Positions 12,102 through 24,576 of a DNA stretch of 64,000 nt are shown here, in pieces (position 1 is the first letter of the stretch; every line of letters begins with the position of its first letter). A program made the position numbers and the translations under genes. Origin of the DNA: Amyelois transitella. Taxonomy: Eukaryota; Arthropoda; Insecta; Lepidoptera; Pyralidae. The notes below the pieces were generated by a model, which saw only the letters and a list, made by a program, of their open reading frames with translations, was not told the origin of the DNA and made no database searches. The stretch is from NCBI RefSeq assembly GCF_032362555.1, contig NC_083516.1, positions 149,001 to 213,000 of the forward strand. Direction: 5' to 3'.

Positions 12102-12387
12102 TTTGATGTTAATTTCTGTTCTTTACATGAACGATTAGCGATTGTGTAATGCCGAGCTTTACTGCTTAATTGTTCCGTGTCGAGTGAGCATTCATTTATA
12201 ATGAGCACACTGGGCTACAGGTTCGCATTCAGTACCTAATTATGTAAGTTGTTATTATTGTTTCAAAAAGTAATGTCTGAGGTGGAAAAATAGTCATTAT
12301 AGAAAGTACCTAGGTATTTAAACAGATATAATTCTTAATTAATAATCATAATTTTTATTAATATTTTTTATTTTCAAATTTAAGATT

Positions 12388-12628
12388 CCGTGTGGTTTCA
12401 GGCACTATAGAATAGAACCACTCCATATCTTCCCCATGGATGTCGTAAAAGACTACTAAGGGAAACTTGGGATTCCTCTTGTAGGCGATGGGCTGGCAAT
12501 CTGTCACTATTTGAATCCCAATTCCATCATAAAGCCATACCACTGAAAGTGGCTTTTCAGTCTTTTTAAGACTGTTGGCTCGGCATAACTCGCAAGGGAT
12601 ATAGATGAGACTATATGTATATGTGGAT
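12388..12628 (+). repeat. SINE-like repeat, family A copy
   Basis: Plus-strand copy from CCGTGTGGTTTCAGGC to a short TATATGTATATG tail. It is more diverged than most copies, with several substitutions and a short deletion in the first third. Confidence 0.8.
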
Positions 12629-12875
12629 ACAGATAATTATTAGGAACTAAGCTTCGGCCAAAATTTAGCAGCATTAATTATTGAGTGGAATGTTTTGTAA
12701 AGTAATAATTAGTTGAAATCCTATTAGGGGGCTGCTGAATCCGACCCCAATTAATTGCGTCAATTTGTTTCATTAATTATACTTTGTTAATGACTGTGTA
12801 TCATAGAAACGAAATAATAGGTAATATCTTCAAAAAAGTAGATAATAGTCACGTTTTAAATTTTAATTTATGAAT

Positions 12876-13032
12876 GTTACGAGATACTAACTCAACAAAA
12901 CTATATTTTATCATAAATACTTAGATAGATGAACATTCAAGACCCAGAACAATCAGAGAAAGTTCGTTTCTCATCATGCCCTGACCGGGATTCGAACCTG
13001 TACTAAAAAGCATGTTGCAATGATCTCAACTA
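12876..13032 (-). repeat. Lepidopteran tRNA-derived SINE, 3' part
   Basis: On the minus strand the sequence GGTTCGAATCCCGGTCAGGG (a Pol III B-box type segment) is followed by GCATGATGAGAAACGAAC and the CTGGGTCTTGAATGTT block. This order is familiar from common lepidopteran short interspersed repeats. The A-box half is not recognisable. Confidence 0.65.
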
Positions 13033-13499
13033 TATTTTTATTAAAAGACAACGTTTTTTTCTTTAATAAAATTATTGATTGTTACATTTTAAATTAAAAT
13101 TTAACGTAGGTTTTATAGATAGAAGCAAAATTTACGAAAGTGTTTCAGGAAACATACAATTAAGATTCTACATTTCACAGCGAGAGGACGTCACACTAAT
13201 TGTACCGTGAAATCATGTTAAAATGAAAGACGGAGATTCGTTAAAGCCGCGGAATGCCCATCCATAATTAGCCCTCCGCCGGCGTAATCCGCTAAATACC
13301 GGACGTTTTGCCGAATTGTATGGATTATCAACGGAAACTGAATGTCCCAGCTGTAGTCCTCAATTTAGATACATGCAGACTATCTATCCATTGCAGCCAT
13401 GATAATACCCTGAGGTAGTTCCCTTCCATGATCTTTCATTTTTATTTCTCCTTATAAAATATTACACCACATCCACATTTCCACACATTTATATTCTTA

Positions 13500-13705
13500 G
13501 TTAGGATAGTTGTAAAGTAGACGTTGCTGAAGTAAATGCTGCAGTGCAGTTTGTTGCCGCTTCTTCTGCACTGACGCTTTGGAAGCGGCAGTAAACTTAG
13601 TTTTAAGTAAGTATATTTGACATCAACCAATGTTGTGAACATAAAAGATATGACAATTATTAAGTGATGTTGAATTGTCCTACTCGTATAATGAAGAATA
13701 AAAAT
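13500..13705 (+). repeat. Dispersed repeat, family B copy
   Basis: A ~200-bp repeat with the blocks TGCAGTGCAGTTTGTTGCCG, CTTCTTCTGCACTGACGC, TTTGGAAGCGGCAG and ATGACAATTATTAAGTGAT. Matching copies occur at 19717-19868 (minus) and 56312-56480 (plus). No coding capacity; the family is not named here. Confidence 0.75.
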
Positions 13706-14199
13706 TTGGAATTTTTTGAATAACTTTCATATTTATTTATAATGTAATTGGTATATAATGCTTTGAGAATATTTTAAAAAAGCATACGTAAACAGCCTTT
13801 AAAAAACATGGCGGACTGCCTTGGGCTTCTGATCAAATTATAAATAAGCTTTCTCGTCTCAGTAGAGATCAAAGCGCCATTATTTTATGAATTCACGGAG
13901 CTTTCCACGCGAGTAATTGATATGCTCGTACGACATCTCGTTTCATGTTCCATTACCTGCCTTCGCGTACTTTTGCAAGTCACGAACCAAAAAAATGGGT
14001 GTTATTAGATCGATGTGTAATTGAGCACCATATTTGTCATTGCAATAAAGTAAGTGGGTTAACTGTTTTAAATTAGTAGTATTTTTTACCGCTAACTTAA
14101 AATGTTTCTTGGTGACGGGTCTATTTTGATGGTACAAAAACACAGCTGAGGCCTTATTGCATTCCAATAGCTTTGGAATATCATAAAAAATAAAAAGCT

Positions 14200-14400
14200 A
14201 AAAATAACAGTATATTTATCTTAAGAACACACCGTACAGAGCAGAGGCATAAAAAATAATAAAAGATAAACACAATTTGTATGACAATGGTGACCTAAAA
14301 AGGTCCCAACTCAACATAAAGCTAGCTGTAAACAGCCAACCCGTCCGCTATTTAACGCTACGAATATACAAACAAAATGAATAATAATATGAATGAAGAC
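14200..14400. repeat. Possible repeat fragment shared with 19500-19690
   Basis: The segment CTCAACATAAAGCTAGCTGTAAACAGCC resembles CTCAGCATAATGCTGGCTGTAAACAAT near 19595, each preceded by A-rich sequence and a GGTCCC/GGTACC-like block. Probably pieces of one non-LTR family. It overlaps the 3' UTR of the GMC gene. Confidence 0.35.
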
Positions 14401-14483
14401 CCTGTTTACATCCGAAGTCAACAGTGACTACCATGAAAATTGTGAAATGCGCTACGAGTGCTACAACTCTCAATAGTGGCTTT

Positions 14484-17400
14484 TTAAGCTGTCTCTTCCA
14501 ACAGAAATTCGGCAACTCTCTCGCCGACTGCCAAGGCAGAGGCTTCAGTGTTCCCGCGGACCAGCCCCGGCAGCACCCCGAGGTCGGCCACCCGCAGCCG
14601 CTGCACGCCGAGCACGCGCAGCCTCTCGTCCACCACGCGCCCGATCGCCGTCGTGCCCACCGCGTGGTAAATCAACTGCGTCATATGCCTCGCGTAACAT
14701 TCCCAGTAATCCGCACCGTCAGAACAACCCTTCAATCGAAAACGCACTATAGAAGCATTGTTTCTTTTGAACGGTCTCGTCTCCATCAGATCTTCCACGA
14801 TACGAATCGCACGAATCATCTCCTCTAAATCTTCATCCCTTGATAACAGATTCGGGAAAATAGCCGGCGTGTCCAGCGGGTCATTACTCGCCAGCCTGAC
14901 GTTACCTGCCGACAAGGGCTGGAGAACAAGAGGAGACACCACAAGTAAATCGTGATTTGCGTTAGCTTCCGCCAGTTGTTTATATACTTCATCGTTAACA
15001 TTCAAATTGTGTTGAGCAACAGTAAAAATAGTAAGTGCAGCTTTGGGTATAAAAGAATGAATCACTTGCATCGTCGGTAGATCGCATTCAGAACTATTAT
15101 GTAGAAGTTGACGATTTTCATAATCATAGCATAAAGTGTTTGCGAAAACACTCACGTCGAGTACACCCATGGATGCTAGCGGTCCGGTTCTTGACGTGAC
15201 AAATTTAATTAATGAATCAACCGAATCTATCACATTTGTTAAAGTAGCCGCTACACCACTTTCACTGTCTACTTGGACAAAAATCAACGGTAACATATGA
15301 TCGGTCATGTCATCGCCAACGGACAAATCTTTGACGACCGGTATTTTCATTTCATTCAAGTGGTCGGCATGCCCTATACCTGACATCATGAGTATCTGAG
15401 GTGTCGCTATTGCTCCAGCACTTAAAATGACTTCACGAGTTGCAAATAATTTCAATTTAGTTTTGAACAAGCCGGTTACGACGGTGATTCCCTTGGCGAC
15501 GTTATTGTCATCTATGATTACCCCTGTGCATCTCGTCAACTTGGCTATTTTCAATGACTTCTTCACGTCACTCCTGCTGAGGTAACCTCGCGCGGTGCTC
15601 ATTCGCTCACCGCCATACATGTAGCCGACAATCTGCGTCACGCCGATCTGAGACGCAGCGTTCACATCTGGATTGTAAGGGAAATTCAGCAGTAGATATC
15701 CTTCGACAATCCTCGAATGCCAAGGATTACCAGATTCGCCTAAAAGTTGAACCTTCATTGTTCCGCTTGTGTTGTGATACGGTATTGACGAAACTGGTAA
15801 CAAATCCAGATCTTTGAATCCTTCGTATCGCAAAAAGAAGGGCCTTACATCATTCCATGCCCACCCAGAGATGTTGAAGGAGTCCCAGTCGTGAGGACTT
15901 CCTCTGGTGTAGATCATGTCGTTGATGCTAGTGGAGCCTCCGAGACACCGCCCGCGGCTGGCCCGGCACTGCTCCCCGCGGAAGGATAGACAGGATTTGT
16001 GGTTAGGGATAGTTTCGTACTGCCAGTCTGTGGGCGTTCCCTGCAGAAACACTGACGCGATGGGCACCTGAAAGTTGACACTAGATTAAACTATCATTAC
16101 AAATATTGATAACAGTTTATTACATTTAAAGTTATTATTATTAAACGGTTTTATTTAGCTCACCCCGTTTGTTTTATTTATTCTTGGGTCAAATTTAGTA
16201 ATTCAAATTTCACCCCCTTCCTGTCAACCGATTAATCTGAAATTTTGTATACACTTTGGATTTTGGTGACAATATAATTATGTTTATTCATTATCATTAT
16301 AAATTCAAGATGGCCGCCGTTACAAAATGGCGGATATTTTAGGTTTCATTAATCCCATCAATATGGGTATCAAATGAAAGGGCTCAACAAGCAGAATACA
16401 ATATACTATAAAAAATTGAAATCCAAGATGGCGGCCTCTACAAAATGGCGGATAACTTAGGTTTTATCAATCCCATCAACATGGGTATCAAATGAAAGGT
16501 CTCAACAAGTAGAATACAATTTACTATTCAAAATTAAAATCTAAGCAGTGGGATAAAATGTAGCCTATGTAACTCCTGAAGGTTAAGTCTATCCCTGTGC
16601 CAAATTTCATTCAAATCGGTCCAGTAGTTTTTGAGTTTATTCGTTACAAAAACAAAAAACTAGAAAATAAAAATAGGTAAAAAAATTTTTTAAGTTAAAC
16701 GGTTTTATGTTAAACATACATTGCAATGTTTAATATAAATGTACTAAAAACCAAAAAATAATAAAATAGATACAGTCGTGGGAATTATAAACATATGCAT
16801 AGACTAGACTAAAATAAAACCGTGGGGCACGTCAATTATCTACAATCGTTGATTAAAATGTTTGTTTTGTAATGTTACACTATAATTAGGCAGTTGTTCA
16901 ACCGACAACGATGGACGTGTGATAAGTAGGGCTAGAATGTGGAAACAAGTTAGCAAGCTCGATTAAGCGAGTTTTAGGGTTTCATAATAGAGCGAGTAGT
17001 ACTTTTATCATAAGTTTTGTCGATTAAAGACAAACTACGAGCAGTGAAACGATTCCTCGCTAGCCAGCAAAATAGTAAGTAATTTGCGCACCGTCTGCGG
17101 GCCAACTGCCTAACGACGAATTAAACGATTCTTCTATCGCACATTAAGTCTATAATTTGTAGACAATTGACGTGCCCCACGGTTTTATTTTAGTCTAGTC
17201 TATGCATATGTTTATAATTCCCACGACTGTATCTATTTTATTATTTTTTGGTTTTTAGTACATTTATATTAAACATTGCAATGTATGTTTAACATAAAAC
17301 CGTTTAACTTAAAAAGTTTTTTTACCTATTTTTTTTTTCTTATTTAGATAACTTCGGAAATATTAACTAACTCATATAGAGATATAATTCAGTCACGTCC

Positions 17401-20400
17401 TCCTTTGGACTTATAAATTTGATTTTAATTATAGGTTTATTGGATTTTTCTTTAAGATTCCTAACATCAATACACAATATTCACAGAATTACCCAGGACA
17501 GCGGGTCGGGATCCGCGCCGGCCTCCACCAGCAGCACGGAGGCGCCGGCCAGCGCGAGCCGCGCCGCCGCCGCAGACCCGCCTGCGCCTGCGCCCACTAC
17601 TATGTACTCGAACTCCTGCCCGTCTAAAAATTATAAATGTAACTCATAACTTATTTAAAATATCATGAAACATAAAACTTGACAGTAAAATAAAACTTTA
17701 ATTGTAAAATTCCATACTGGTCTGGTAGCCAAGAAAAAAAGGAAAACGTAGCATAGTGTGAGCCAGCTTCTTCTCTTCCCGTTTCGATTGCAAAAGTCAA
17801 TCAAGGGAAAGGCTTAATTAACTAGCTAGCACTAGGCTAGCAACCTGTCACTATTTCAATCGCATTTCCATCTTGTGACATACAGTTGAACGTGACCTTT
17901 TCAATTTTTTTTTCACTAGTGTAAAACGACGTACATTTTTCATACAATTTTATGGTTTTATTAGAGACTTACGATGCCATGCGACCGATAAGAAACTGAT
18001 ATTTGAAAAGACTGGTTGGCTCTGACTTCCCTTCACGGGATAAAGACGTGATAATATGTATGTATGTATAATAATAAGTTCACCTTTAAGAGTCACTCCT
18101 TTAGGAAGGTCATGCTGACTGCTCTTCTGAAATATTGCATCAACAGGTACCCCACCAGTTAAGGTTAGGAATAGCAGAAGCGGTGAGGAAACCCTGCAAA
18201 TTTAAAACAAGTAACAAGCATTGAATTACTCTTAGATCGATAGCTGCAGAAGTAGGAGACAGTACAGAGAGACAGAGAGTTAAAACCTTGCATAGGTGCT
18301 TTTCCTTTAACACTGAAATAAAAATTAGAAAAGAAATATTCAGACTAATTCTAATATACTCTGAATATTTATTTTCAAGTTTTTATTTCTTTGCCTGTTT
18401 TTTACTTTCCGAACGCGAGACTGTAACTTTTAATGCATTAGCGTTACTTATTTTGTATTAATACTAATTTTGTAGGTAAGGAATGTAAAAATGTAATCGT
18501 AGTAAGGTCTTTTTGTGCATTTTAATAAAAGAATTCTTGACGGGTTAAATACAATGTTGGAAATATAAGTGAAAAACCGACAAAAGTTAGTTAATGAACT
18601 GGTCCGGCCGAGATAGGGCCGCTTCAGGGCTGCCAGCACTCGTGTTTTTTTTTTTTCAATTTATAAGAAACCACTAAAAGATGAACTAGAATAGAACTAG
18701 ACACATAAGAAGAATGTAGAGATAGTAACAGGTGGCAATAAAGACGTGGAGTGTGCGTATCCCACCGATAAAAAGACATGAATGAAGGATGTCTTTCCTC
18801 TTTTTGTTAATGCTAACTACTGCTCTAATGTTAGGCAGATACTACATGTTTCCACCTACCAAGATCCTGGCATAAGGCCTGGTTTCCATCAAAGCGAAGA
18901 GAGAAGAGATGGGGAGGGAACCGTTTCCACCGAAGCTAAGCAGTAAAGATATGTGGAATTTTCGAAAACTGTGTGTGATTCGAAACACATCACATCGCGT
19001 CTCCTCTCCCGTCCACTTTAGTGGAAACCGAGCCTAAATCCTTATCTCTTTTCATTCAGATCAGTTTAGGACACTTTCGACTTAACCTTACCAGAACATC
19101 CCAGGTTTGATCATGATGTGTTTTATTGACAAGAAATTTCAAACAAAACAAGATCGTCGTCCAGATATATTCTGCGTTCAGATTATTCTGATAATTCTGC
19201 GTTATATTTCAGTAAGTTTCGGGTCAACCCTTTGAAAGTGAAAGCCAAGCGCCGAGTCTGATCTCGGGAGACAAGAGTTATCGAAGTGTAGGAAAGTTGG
19301 GAACTCTGCGGGCGTCCGCGGGGACGTCGCGCGTCTATTATGTTGTGAAAAGCGCCGATTGATTGATAGACAACTTGAAACTCATCTATAATGCTTATCT
19401 TTATAAAAAACCAAGTTTGTTAAATTCAAAATGTTTCTTCATTATTAAGGGACATTTCAGACATCTTTTTATAATTGTAAAGTTAAAGTAAAAAGAATTT
19501 ATACATAAAACACCATAACAAAAAGACAAAAATGGAAACAATAATATGTACAAAAATAGACATGTAGTATGGTGCTCCCGAAAGGGTACCCCCTCAGCAT
19601 AATGCTGGCTGTAAACAATATGCTACACGGCCAGCGCTGATCTTCCGGGGGTGCCCGGGTAGGCATCACGGACATACGTACAATGAAAACAAAAAAAGAA
19701 ATATGTATATCGTCATATCTTTTGGTTTCACAACATTGGTTGTCGTCGAATAAATTGCTTAAAATTTAGTTGACTGCCGCTTCCAGTGCAGAAGAAGCGG
19801 TAACAAACAGCACTGTAGCATTTTCTTCTATTAAGTCAACTTAACAATTATCCCAACTTATAATAGAAATTTGGATGAGAGAATAAATTGTAACGATTAA
19901 TTGATTTATACGAAATTTAAATAATAAAGAATATAATTTAAAATGTAATGTCAAACTGTTTTAAGTTTTTCCGGCCCACGGACCCAACTAAATCGTTTTT
20001 TTTGTGCCCCTGTGCACGCGCCCATTTCGAAATTGCGAGTAAAAATACCTACTTCTTATATAGGTAGACCAATATTGCTCGTTTAATATTAAAGGGTAGG
20101 ATAACCGAACCCGGTAGGTTCCCGGCACCAATAAAAAAAAAAGAAAAGGACCACTCCTTCTCTTTCCCATGGATGTCGTAAAAGGCGACTAAGGGATAGG
20201 CTTATAAACTTGGGATTCTTCTTTAACGCGATGGGCTAGCAACCTGTCACTATTTGAATCTCAATTCTATTATCAAGCCAAAAAGCTGAGCTTGATCAAT
20301 CAGTCTTTTCAAGACAGTTGGCTCTGTCTAGCTCGTTAGGGATATAGACGTGACTATGTTTGTATGTATAGCGCCGAACCCACCCCAGGCGCTCTATACT

Positions 20401-20538
20401 TGAGGCGATACCCGAAAGGATGATTATGATAAAACGTATTGGGATTCTTCAGTAAAATTTATGGAGGTTTGTTAGAATAAATAAGTTAAAATAAAACTAA
20501 ATTAAATCTTACCTGGACAACATATTCTTCGGCAGCAT
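14484..20538 (-). CDS. Secreted GMC oxidoreductase (glucose dehydrogenase-like), complete, 616 aa
   Basis: A flavoprotein of the glucose-methanol-choline family, which oxidises alcohol groups of sugars or related substrates using FAD. Exons on the minus strand: 20538-20513, 18193-18084, 17623-17493 and 16067-14484. Phases match (2,1,0) and total 1851 nt. ATG 20538 opens a hydrophobic signal peptide split over exons 1-2 (MLPKNMLSR then VSSPLLLFLTLTGG). The FAD-binding GAGAGG lies at residues 56-61, the first GMC signature GGSTSIN at about 132-138, and a second signature around GAIATPQILMMSGIG near 300. The conserved His of YHAVGT is at about 557 and GNT Asn at about 595, the expected active-site pair positions. 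The product is probably extracellular. Substrate and paralogue identity cannot be told; insects have many GMC genes. The large exon begins with GTG only because it follows an acceptor; it is not a start codon. Confidence 0.92.
16140..16665. repeat. Dispersed lepidopteran repeat with internal ~115-bp tandem duplication
   Basis: Two successive units (about 16301-16412 and 16413-16537) share the order ATGGCGG, TTAGGTTT, ATCAA.ATGGGTATCAAATG and CTCAACAAG.AGAATACAAT. The 3' part has the AAATTTCATTCAAATCGGT block common to many lepidopteran repeats. It lies in the last GMC intron, directly left of the inverted-repeat element. Family not identified. Confidence 0.65.
16672..17330. mobile_element. 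Non-coding element with ~175-bp terminal inverted repeats
   Basis: The arm 16672-16846 and the arm 17157-17330 are reverse complements with only a few mismatches. Shared blocks include GTTAAACGGTTTTATGTTAA, ACAGTCGTGGGAATTATAAA and CGTGGGGCACGTCAATT. The ~310-bp core has no ORF of note. This is the structure of a long-TIR MITE or fold-back element. It lies in the GMC intron between exons 3 and 4. No clear target-site duplication was found because the edges are A/T-rich. Confidence 0.85.
17745..18070 (+). repeat. Diverged family A-related repeat
   Basis: Shows GGGAAAGGCTTAA, GCTAGCAACCTGTCACTATT, TTGGCTCTGACTTCCC and an (ATGT)n tail at 18055-18068 in the family A order, but with an unrelated insertion in the middle. 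It lies in the GMC intron between exons 2 and 3, and its tail stops 14 bases from exon 2. Confidence 0.55.
18869..19038. mobile_element. Possible small fold-back element (MITE)
   Basis: TAAGGCCTGGTTTCCA on the left and TGGAAACCGAGCCTAA on the right are near-perfect inverted ends about 165 bp apart. No coding capacity. It sits in GMC intron 1. Confidence 0.5.
19717..19868 (-). repeat. Dispersed repeat, family B copy
   Basis: On the minus strand it carries the CTGTTTGTTACCGCTTCTTC and CACTGGAAGCGGCAGT blocks and the TCACAACATTGG complement of family B. It lies in GMC intron 1. Confidence 0.65.
20113..20370 (+). repeat. SINE-like repeat, family A copy
   Basis: Near full-length plus-strand copy from GGTTCCCGGCACCAAT to a short TGTATGTATA tail. 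It lies in the first GMC intron, about 140 bp from the start exon. Confidence 0.85.
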
Positions 20539-22701
20539 CTTCAGCAGACTGAAGATGACAAAGTTTTTGTACCGGCCAGCAAGGTTTATAGATAGGTATG
20601 TTAAAATATACAAAACTTACAATAACGAAAAAAAATTGATAAAATATAATAAGATAGGGTCCGTTGTAATTGAAGACAACGCACCTACTCTTTGCTGAAT
20701 GCTAAAATTGAGCACAAAAATTAACTTATCGAATTGACATACATTTTTACATGTGTGAATCAAGAATCAGAATAAATAAAATAAAATTTTAGGAACAATT
20801 GGATAACTGTTCCGTTTTTGTGTATAGAAATGCATGCGCGGAAGTCGTTCCTCCCGTGATAGATTCGGCGGACGAGTAATTTTAATATGTATTTTTGACA
20901 AGAAAAAAGGCTTGAATACTAATTTATTTCGTCCATATTTAGGTAATATCCTTTTTCGTCTACTCTTTCTCTGACTAGACAAAAAAATTTACCTTGATAC
21001 TAATTCGACGATTTTCGTATGTATCTATTTGTTTTTTTTTTTTAATTTAATGGTTTTTACAATCATGCAACTTAATCACTTTTTCTCTTACGAGACGCGA
21101 GGTAGTCAGAGCCAAACGTCTCTAAAAGACTGAAAAAACACTTTTAGTAAGAAGGTTAAGTGATGGAATTAAAATTCAGAGGGAGACAAGTTGCTATCCT
21201 ACAGCCTAAAATAATCCAGAATTTACAAGCCTTTCGCTTCCATAACCTTTTTTTTAATTTGCGCGGTAAGAAAAGCAGCAATTTCTTCTGTTTTATATCC
21301 TTAGAGCATCTTCGTTGCAAGCTGTCTGTCGGCGTTTTATAGGATCAATTTTAGAGAGTGTGCAAATGCACTCTTTGAACTGATAGAACCTTATCATTCC
21401 TCCATCGGACGAGACGCAAAGATTTTAACCTTTTGTCGGTGAAATACCAAATAGTCGCACTCAACGGTTCGTTAGTTCTTTTTTGGTTCTACAAGCTAAG
21501 GTGTGGAATGAACTTCTTGCGTCTAAAATCCCAGACAGGTACTGTCCGCGACCATTGAAAAGTAGAATAAATGGGTATCTCTTGGATCATTGTAACATCT
21601 CCGTCTTCATTGTCACTTACCACCAGGTGAGATGGAAGACAAATGCCTAAACCAATAGTGAGTACCTACTACTGAAAACTATTTTACTAGCTCAATTTGA
21701 AGGGACCTTATATCTGTCAAGTGGTCATGAGTGATAACTACCTATTGACTTTTCTATCAACCCATTAAATTTGAACAGATGTCTTCACCACAATGAACTT
21801 ACATGACGATGACGTCGTTAGTTTGGTGACTAATGTCACCTTAAATTTACAGATGTAAATATTGATAGATACTGCAAATTCCCTATCTGTATGAAAGTCG
21901 AATAAAGCGTCGCAGATGTGTGATGAACAAAAAATTTTAAGAATAATGACTATCTTAATGCGGACTAAGTAGTTTTACAAGTTAAGAGAGGTCGTGGGTT
22001 TAGCTATAAACAAGAGATCCAGCTAGTAGCCACTAGAGGATAGGGAGTTACTTTATTTGGTGAATGCTAGTAGTCCAAAGGTGAAAATGATATAGGCCTC
22101 CCGGGCTGTGAAGAGGCGCGCCGGGGAGACCGAAGAGGCACGACCTTACATTACATTTACATTCAAACTGCAAACTTTTTGGCAGATTCATACAGGTCTG
22201 CATATTAGGAACTAAGCTAGCTAAGCGACTTTTGGTAGGTACGGCGAGTACAGCATAATAACACATTTTTAACTTCGGTTAATGACTATCACAACTGATA
22301 CCTACTGGTTTTTTGGGTGCCATTTTGTCAAAATGTTGGGGTATTTAGGTACCCTTTATAAGATCTTCCACTCGACATAAATAAATTTTATTTTAAGTAT
22401 GTGCACTTATCTAACATTTAATTTTAAATTTGTGCAATCTTTTAGGGTCTATTTAGAGCTATGTCTTTTAGGCCGCCAAATGTTTATCCCAAAAAACTTA
22501 AATACAGTTCTCTTAAACATCTACTATTCAGAATAACAAATTTAAATAAATATTGGTATTAGTTAATCGTTGTTTAATAAGCGGTAGGTATTTACTTTTA
22601 GATCATTTTTTCGGTCGCGGTTATAAGAAATTTGCATAATTATAGGTAGAACCCTTATGTAACTGAAGAAACCTAAGACAAAGAATAAATAGCTTACTAC
22701 T

Positions 22702-22737
22702 ACCTGCTAAAATATATAGTATATTTTAGCAGGTAGT
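22702..22737. repeat. Perfect hairpin
   Basis: Arms of 15 bases (CTACCTGCTAAAATA and its reverse complement) flank a short loop TATAGTA. No poly-T tract or gene relation. Probably a repeat relic or part of a small element. Confidence 0.7.
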
Positions 22738-22844
22738 CGATTTTTCGACTTGCGTCTACCATGCACCTCATTATAATATTTTGATCAATCAGTCCGATTG
22801 GTCGTGTGATTTCCGGAACCTTATTATATAGGTTACTAGAGGCC

Positions 22845-23035
22845 GCCCGCGACTTCGTCCGCACGGAAACCCTATCAATCCCGCGGGAACTCTGGGATAA
22901 AAAGTAGCCTATGTGTTATTCTGGGTCTTCAGCTACCTACATACCAAATTTCATGGTAATCGGTTCAGTAGTTTTTGCGTGAAAGAGTAACAAACATCCA
23001 TACAAACTTTCGCCTTTATAAGAGTAGTAGGATAT
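22845..23035 (+). repeat. Dispersed lepidopteran repeat (non-LTR 3' type)
   Basis: Starts with a GACTTCGTCCGCACGGAA block, continues with GGGATAAAAAGTAGCCTATG and ATCGGTTCAGTAGTTTTTGC, and ends AACAAACATCCATACAAACT. This order is a familiar lepidopteran interspersed repeat. Related fragments lie near 37577, 38400-38640 and 46196. Confidence 0.65.
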
Positions 23036-23084
23036 AGTTATTATATAGTTTAGTACTAGAAATTTAGTACACAAAAAATACATT

Positions 23085-23400
23085 GAGTGCGATGTCGCTT
23101 GATGCCTTTTTTTATCTCCGAAGGGGAAATCCTTTTAACGGACTGCCTCCCGGGTCTTCACCCGGGAGAGTGTGGGACTCCTGGCATCTACCTAATGCGC
23201 CAGCCTACCCACTAAAACCCCTCCGGTGCGCAATTTTCGCCATTTTGAGGACATCATGGGATCGCATGGCATTTCACCACAATGCCCTCCGGCTCCCCTG
23301 TGCGACTTGCCAGGGACTCTTACTGTTTAGGCGACCAGTAAGTTGCTGGCCGCCCTTTTTACTTCAGGGTCAAAATTTGCCCCTAATGAGGCAGTAAGCG
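23085..23400. repeat. GC-rich unassigned segment, possible non-LTR fragment
   Basis: A GC-rich island with a TGCCTCCCGGGTCTTCACCC palindrome-like start and a 104-codon open frame on the plus strand (23083-23397) without recognisable motifs. It looks like the 5' region of a retroelement rather than a host gene, but this is inference. Confidence 0.3.
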
Positions 23401-23880
23401 CGCGCGATATCGCGAACGCCTTCTGCCCCAACCTAGGTAGGTGGCGCTAAATTGGCATTGGCGTAGCTGCGGGTAAAATCTAGATCAAATAAAAAAAACA
23501 CATTTTTTTTAAATATAGCTTCTGCGTTCTTAGACATTGACAAATTGTTCCCGCCATTTCTTCTGAGAATCATATCAAAAGTCACGATTCATCGTTCATC
23601 AACCTGGAATTTCGGTAAAAAAGGACTTTAAATAAAGAACAAATTCGTGTCTACATTTATTGTATGTCACAACATATAAAACATAGATTAACAATGATGC
23701 AACAGGCGCGGCCGGCCGCACGAACTCTATATATTATTATGCTCAATAAATACTATAAACTACTCGTATTTCATCTTATTACAACGTGGAACAGGCAATG
23801 TTTCAATTTGGTGACTCGCCCGATCGATTCAAATGCAAAATAACGTAATTTTCATAAATTTAAAGATGCATTCAAAGATT

Positions 23881-24150
23881 CCGTGTGGTTCCCGGCACCA
23901 ATAGAAAAAAGAATAGAACCACTCCATCTCTCCCCTATGGATGTCGTAATAAGCGACTTAGGGGTAGGCTTATAAACTTGGGATTCTTGTTTTAGGCGAT
24001 GGGCTAGAAACCTGACACTATTTGAATCTCAATTCTATCTTAAAGCCAAATAGCTGAACGTGGCCTATCAGTCTTTACAAGAATGTAGGATCTGTCTACC
24101 CCGCAAGAAATATAGTCGTGATTATATGTATCTATTTATGTATGTATGTT
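23881..24150 (+). repeat. SINE-like repeat, family A copy
   Basis: Full-length plus-strand copy from CCGTGTGGTTCCCGGCACC to a TATGTATGTATG tail. Well preserved. Confidence 0.88.
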
Positions 24151-24328
24151 TAAAGACGCACATACTTCCAATACCGAAACGTCAGCAATATATCGCACGT
24201 AGGCCTTTTTTTACATACTGAAATAAAGATTTAGAAATCTATGTACATATATACTTATACATATTTTTTGTTAAAAAATACATTTCAAAAGTAAAGTATG
24301 GATATTAGAAATATTATTTCATCTTGAT

Positions 24329-24576
24329 ACATACATACAAATAATTCCGTCTTTATCCCTTACGGGTTAGACAGAGCCAACAGTCTCACAAGGACTGAAA
24401 ACTTACGTTCAGGGGTATGGCTTAAAACTAGAATAAAGATTTAAATAGTGACAGGTTGCTAGCCCACCACCTAAAAGTAGCATCCCAAGTTTATTAGCTT
24501 TAGAGTTTCGCCTTTTACTACATTCATGGCAAAGAGATGGAGTGATTCTATTTTTAAGTGCCAGGAACCACGCGGC
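24329..24576 (-). repeat. SINE-like repeat, family A copy
   Basis: Minus-strand copy with an ATACATACATACA run at the left and GGAACCACGCGGCA at the right. It lies about 180 bp from an oppositely oriented copy, so the two could form a hairpin in RNA. Confidence 0.85.

Larger units (their letters stand above)
12102..14483. other. Intergenic region with repeats
   Basis: Lies between the start of the odorant receptor and the stop of the GMC gene, both on the minus strand. It holds a family A copy, a tRNA-type SINE fragment and a family B copy (listed separately). The odorant receptor promoter must lie just above 12101, but no element in it could be named. No coding exon was recognised. Confidence 0.5.
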
